Source: Paenibacillus gorillae
GTDB lineage: Bacteria; Bacillota; Bacilli; Paenibacillales; Paenibacillaceae
Assembly (NCBI RefSeq): GCF_000513275.1
Contig: NZ_CBVJ010000134.1
Coordinates: 1 to 64,000, forward strand
Reading direction: 5' to 3'
Length of the DNA stretch: 64,000 nt
Part shown: in pieces, positions 61,581-64,000 of the stretch
How the letters are laid out: each line of letters starts with the position of its first letter
Numbering within the stretch: position 1 is the stretch's first letter
Position numbers and translations under genes: made by a program
The notes under the pieces: generated by a model
The model's input: only the letters and a program-made list of their open reading frames with translations
Database searches by the model: none
Told to the model about the DNA's origin: nothing

Positions 61581-62594
61581 CTAGCTGCTGCTGCAGCCCC
61601 CTCCCCCGCAGGAAGAACCGCCATCGCTTCCGCCGCCGTCTCCCCCTGAATGATCAGAGCCGGAATGATCTGATCCGGAGCCGCAGACCGGCGGAATAAA
61701 CACCCCGCTGTCATTCGCCTGACGTTGTTCCTCTGTCTGGGCTAAGTCCATTTGGCGGCTGAATTCACTGTCACTGTATGGATCCAGTGAATTCACGATC
61801 AGCAGGCCGGCTAATATCCCCGTGCCGCTAAACGCAGGATCGTATTCGCTCTGCCATGCGGGAGTGGCTGCAGTGTTCTGACCGGCCTTCCTAAGCTCGG
61901 ACTTGGCGCGGTAAATTAAATAATCAGCCGTTTCATCCAAATCCTTATATTGACTGAGCGCTTTGACATTGAACCAATTCTCGCGCAGCTCGGCAGCCTC
62001 AAGATCTGCAAGCGGCTGAAGCCGGCTCTGGGGCATTTTCGTCCGATAGAAATTGCCCCACAGGCGTCCGCTCGCAGGAGCTTGCGTGAATAATTCCCCA
62101 TATACCCAATCGAACCAAGCCCGCTCACTTTGTTCAGGCACATCACTTGGCTCGTGGGGAGCATGATGAATCATCTGGCCGCAAAGCTTAACGCAGAACC
62201 CTTCATATTCTCGCGTAAACATCAGCATTTCATGCCATACCGCATCGACTTTTCCGCTGTACATAGGCACTCGCTTCACGACCGCGCACATGAGGAAATA
62301 GCGCTTGAGCTCAAACCATGTCCAGTTCCATTCCTCATCGCTCATGCCCGGCGCTTCCTTCAGCACGCGATCCTTGACCCGGCTCTCGAGATCAAGTCCC
62401 AGCGCAGTCTCCAGCCTTTCGGCGGCAGAACGGGCAGGATGTCCTTGGGGCACGCCCAGCGCTGCAGGCGGTTGTTCAGCAGGCCAGCGAAAAGATTTCA
62501 TCATTACGGTTCTTGAGCGGCCTTTATTACGTACAAGCATCAATACGAGCATAATTAGCGCAACACACAATAGTAAAACCCAAATCGGCGACAT
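61581..62594 (-). CDS. Membrane-anchored protein with Gly/Ser/Cys-rich tail, unknown function
   Basis: A 337-residue protein. An N-terminal TM helix (PIWVLLLCVALIMLVLMLV) anchors a mostly soluble body. Near residue 130 it has DAVWHEMLMFTREYEGFCVKLCGQMIHH in pieces: VWHEML, FTREYEGFC and MIHH, a WH-x-FT-x-Y-x-FC pattern resembling glycine-rich domain-containing (DUF1399-like) proteins. A short hydrophobic patch GTGILAGLLIVNSL lies near 260. The tail repeats SGSDHSG and ends GGGGCSSS. The ATG at 62594, 6 bases after AGGAGG, is preferred over one seven codons earlier. I do not recognise a named gene. Confidence 0.7.
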   Translation of the reverse strand: MSPIWVLLLCVALIMLVLMLVRNKGRSRTVMMKSFRWPAEQPPAALGVPQGHPARSAAERLETALGLDLESRVKDRVLKEAPGMSDEEWNWTWFELKRYFLMCAVVKRVPMYSGKVDAVWHEMLMFTREYEGFCVKLCGQMIHHAPHEPSDVPEQSERAWFDWVYGELFTQAPASGRLWGNFYRTKMPQSRLQPLADLEAAELRENWFNVKALSQYKDLDETADYLIYRAKSELRKAGQNTAATPAWQSEYDPAFSGTGILAGLLIVNSLDPYSDSEFSRQMDLAQTEEQRQANDSGVFIPPVCGSGSDHSGSDHSGGDGGGSDGGSSCGGGGCSSS

Positions 62595-62682
62595 GGATAA
62601 CCTCCTGAGCATCATTCCATATTAATGGAAGAAGAATGGCTTCATTTTATCATATCGCCGCCCGTTTAAGCCGATTCAAAGC

Positions 62683-62729
62683 AAAAAAGCCTTGCAGACC
62701 GTTTCCATCCCGAAATGGTCTGCAAGGCT
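62683..62729 (-). terminator. Terminator of the oligopeptide ABC transporter operon
   Basis: Minus strand: GCCTTGCAGACC pairs perfectly with GGTCTGCAAGGC and is followed by TTTTTT. Confidence 0.93.
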
Positions 62730-62746
62730 GATGATTTATTAGGCGT

Positions 62747-63709
62747 CTATACGTCCGCGTAATGACAAGATGCAAAGTGGCCTTTGCGAATTTCCAATAA
62801 CGCTGGCTCGACGGTTCTGCACTTCTCCGTCGCAATCGGACAGCGCGTGTGGAACTGACAGCCGCTTGGCGGATTGATCGGACTCGGCAAATCACCTGTT
62901 AATACGATGCGTTCCCGGCTTTCCTCCACCTCTGGATCGGGAATCGGAATGGCCGACAGCAACGCTCTCGTATACGGATGAGCAGGACGTGAGTACAGCT
63001 CACCGCTTTCCGCAAACTCGACGATTTTACCCAAGTACATGACGGCTACCCGGTCACTGATATGTTTAACCATCGACAAGTCGTGGGCGATGAACAGATA
63101 GGTCAGACCCATTTTTCGCTGCAAATCTTGAAGCAGGTTGACGACTTGCGCCTGAATGGAAACGTCCAGCGCCGAGATCGGCTCATCCGCAATGATAAAC
63201 TTCGGATCAACTGCCAGCGCACGGGCAATGCCGATACGCTGACGCTGGCCGCCGGAGAACTCATGCGGGTAACGCGTTGCATGATCCGGGTTCAAGCCGA
63301 CGAGATCAAGTAGTCCCTCTACTTTGCGCTTCCGCTCTGCACGGCTGCCTGCGAGATTATGAATATCGAGCGCCTCGCCGATAACATCGGTAATCGTCAT
63401 ACGGGGATTAAGCGAAGCGTACGGGTCCTGGAAAATCATCTGCATGTCGCGGCGCAAAGCCTTCAGCTTCGCACCCTTCATTTTGTAGATATCTTCGCCT
63501 TGGAACGTTACACCGCCGCTTGTCGGCTCATACAGCCGGAGAATCGTACGGCCCGCCGTCGACTTTCCGCAACCGGACTCGCCGACAACGCCAACCGTCT
63601 CGCCTTTATGAATGGTGAAATCGATGTCGTTGACCGCCTTGAGAATGCTGCCGCCCCCAAGGTTGAAAAACTTGCGCAAATGATTGACCTGAACTAGAGG
63701 CTCCTTCAT
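62747..63709 (-). CDS. Oligopeptide/dipeptide ABC transporter ATP-binding protein (OppF/AppF-like)
   Basis: Cytoplasmic ATPase of 320 residues. Walker A GESGCGKST, Q-loop MIFQDPYASLNPRM, signature FSGGQRQRIGIARAL, Walker B FIIADEPISALD and H-loop FIAHDLSMVKH. The C-terminal oligopeptide ABC domain has the Cys motif CQFHTRCPIATEKC with a later HFASCH, probably an Fe-S or metal site known from Opp/Dpp ATPases. It overlaps the upstream ATPase by ATGA. Confidence 0.92.
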   Translation of the reverse strand: MKEPLVQVNHLRKFFNLGGGSILKAVNDIDFTIHKGETVGVVGESGCGKSTAGRTILRLYEPTSGGVTFQGEDIYKMKGAKLKALRRDMQMIFQDPYASLNPRMTITDVIGEALDIHNLAGSRAERKRKVEGLLDLVGLNPDHATRYPHEFSGGQRQRIGIARALAVDPKFIIADEPISALDVSIQAQVVNLLQDLQRKMGLTYLFIAHDLSMVKHISDRVAVMYLGKIVEFAESGELYSRPAHPYTRALLSAIPIPDPEVEESRERIVLTGDLPSPINPPSGCQFHTRCPIATEKCRTVEPALLEIRKGHFASCHYADV

Positions 63710-64000
63710 ACCGGCACCTCCTCAGCTTTTGTCGCGTAAGGATGTGCCATCCAGCAAGCCGATTTATGGGACTCATTGCCGTCAACAGCAAGAAGCTCAG
63801 GATCATTATCCACACAAACCTTCATGGCCTGGTCACAGCGGGCGCAGAAGCTGCAGCCCTTCGGCGGCTTGATGAGATCCGGCGGCATGCCGTAGATCGG
63901 AATAAGCGGCTCGTCCTTCTTCTGATCCAAGCGAGGAACGGAGCGCAGCAGCCCTTTCGTATAAGGATGCTTCGGATTTTTGAAAATCTCCCACTTCGTA
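63706..64000 (-). CDS. Oligopeptide/dipeptide ABC transporter ATP-binding protein (OppD-like), partial
   Basis: Only the C-terminal ~97 codons lie in the window; the start is beyond the right edge. HPYTKGLLRSVPRLD and the Cys motif CSFCARCDQAMKVC with a later SACW are typical of OppD/DppD C-terminal domains. The stop overlaps the next ATPase start. Confidence 0.9.
   Translation of the reverse strand, partial: TKWEIFKNPKHPYTKGLLRSVPRLDQKKDEPLIPIYGMPPDLIKPPKGCSFCARCDQAMKVCVDNDPELLAVDGNESHKSACWMAHPYATKAEEVPV

Overview
The window looks like chromosome from a spore-forming, flagellated, S-layer-bearing Gram-positive of the Paenibacillaceae (Paenibacillus or a close relative). The basis is the gene content: SLH-domain surface proteins with csaB, the sporulation genes spoIIID/spoIIQ/spoIID, a gerA-type germinant receptor, flhO-flhP, an 11-gene nuo operon without nuoEFG, and an atp operon preceded by atpZ/atpI. 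The species is not identified. All genes but one lie on the minus strand. Many real starts are GTG or TTG; several starts below were moved inward to match a Shine-Dalgarno (SD) sequence.

Layout. 1-7.3 kb: two large secreted SLH proteins; the first (S-layer-like) has tandem promoters and two in-frame translation starts. 7.3-14.9 kb: secondary cell wall polymer genes (tagO, tagA, csaB, a DUF5693 membrane protein, pgcA) and fabZ. 15.1-18.1 kb: a frameshifted CDP-alcohol phosphatidyltransferase, then the only plus-strand gene, a secreted bacterial Ig-like repeat protein. 18.2-24.1 kb: epuA-like, flhP, flhO, mbl, spoIIID, spoIIQ, spoIID, with recognisable sigma-D, sigma-E and sigma-F type promoters. 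24.2-27.5 kb: a MacAB-like efflux operon whose adaptor carries a collagen-like Gly-X-Y insert. 27.5-28.6 kb: a gene-free kilobase holding a 71-bp hairpin-bearing tandem repeat. 28.6-33.6 kb: murA, a DUF1146 gene and an SLH-anchored subtilase. 34.0-44.3 kb: nuoABCDHIJKLMN. 44.3-48.7 kb: a gerA-type operon with an extra small membrane protein. 48.9-52.1 kb: an unusual chemoreceptor and a PHP-type phosphatase. 52.2-59.5 kb: the F1Fo ATP synthase operon. 59.6-62.6 kb: wecB (frameshifted), upp and a Gly/Cys-tailed protein. 62.7 kb to the end: two oligopeptide ABC transporter ATPases, the second cut by the window edge.

How it fits together. CsaB-type pyruvylation of the wall polymer creates the ligand for SLH domains, and three SLH proteins lie here. 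TagO, TagA, CsaB, PgcA and the UDP-GlcNAc 2-epimerase WecB could supply the lipid-linked, ManNAc-containing, pyruvylated anchor. The nuo and atp operons form a respiratory chain entry point and an ATP synthase; the c subunit looks proton-coupled.

Caution on sequence quality. Four conserved genes (CDP-alcohol transferase, nuoL, nuoM, wecB) are each disrupted by what looks like a small indel, three of them in homopolymer tracts. Sequencing or assembly error is the simplest explanation. No tRNA, rRNA, insertion sequence, prophage or CRISPR array was seen.
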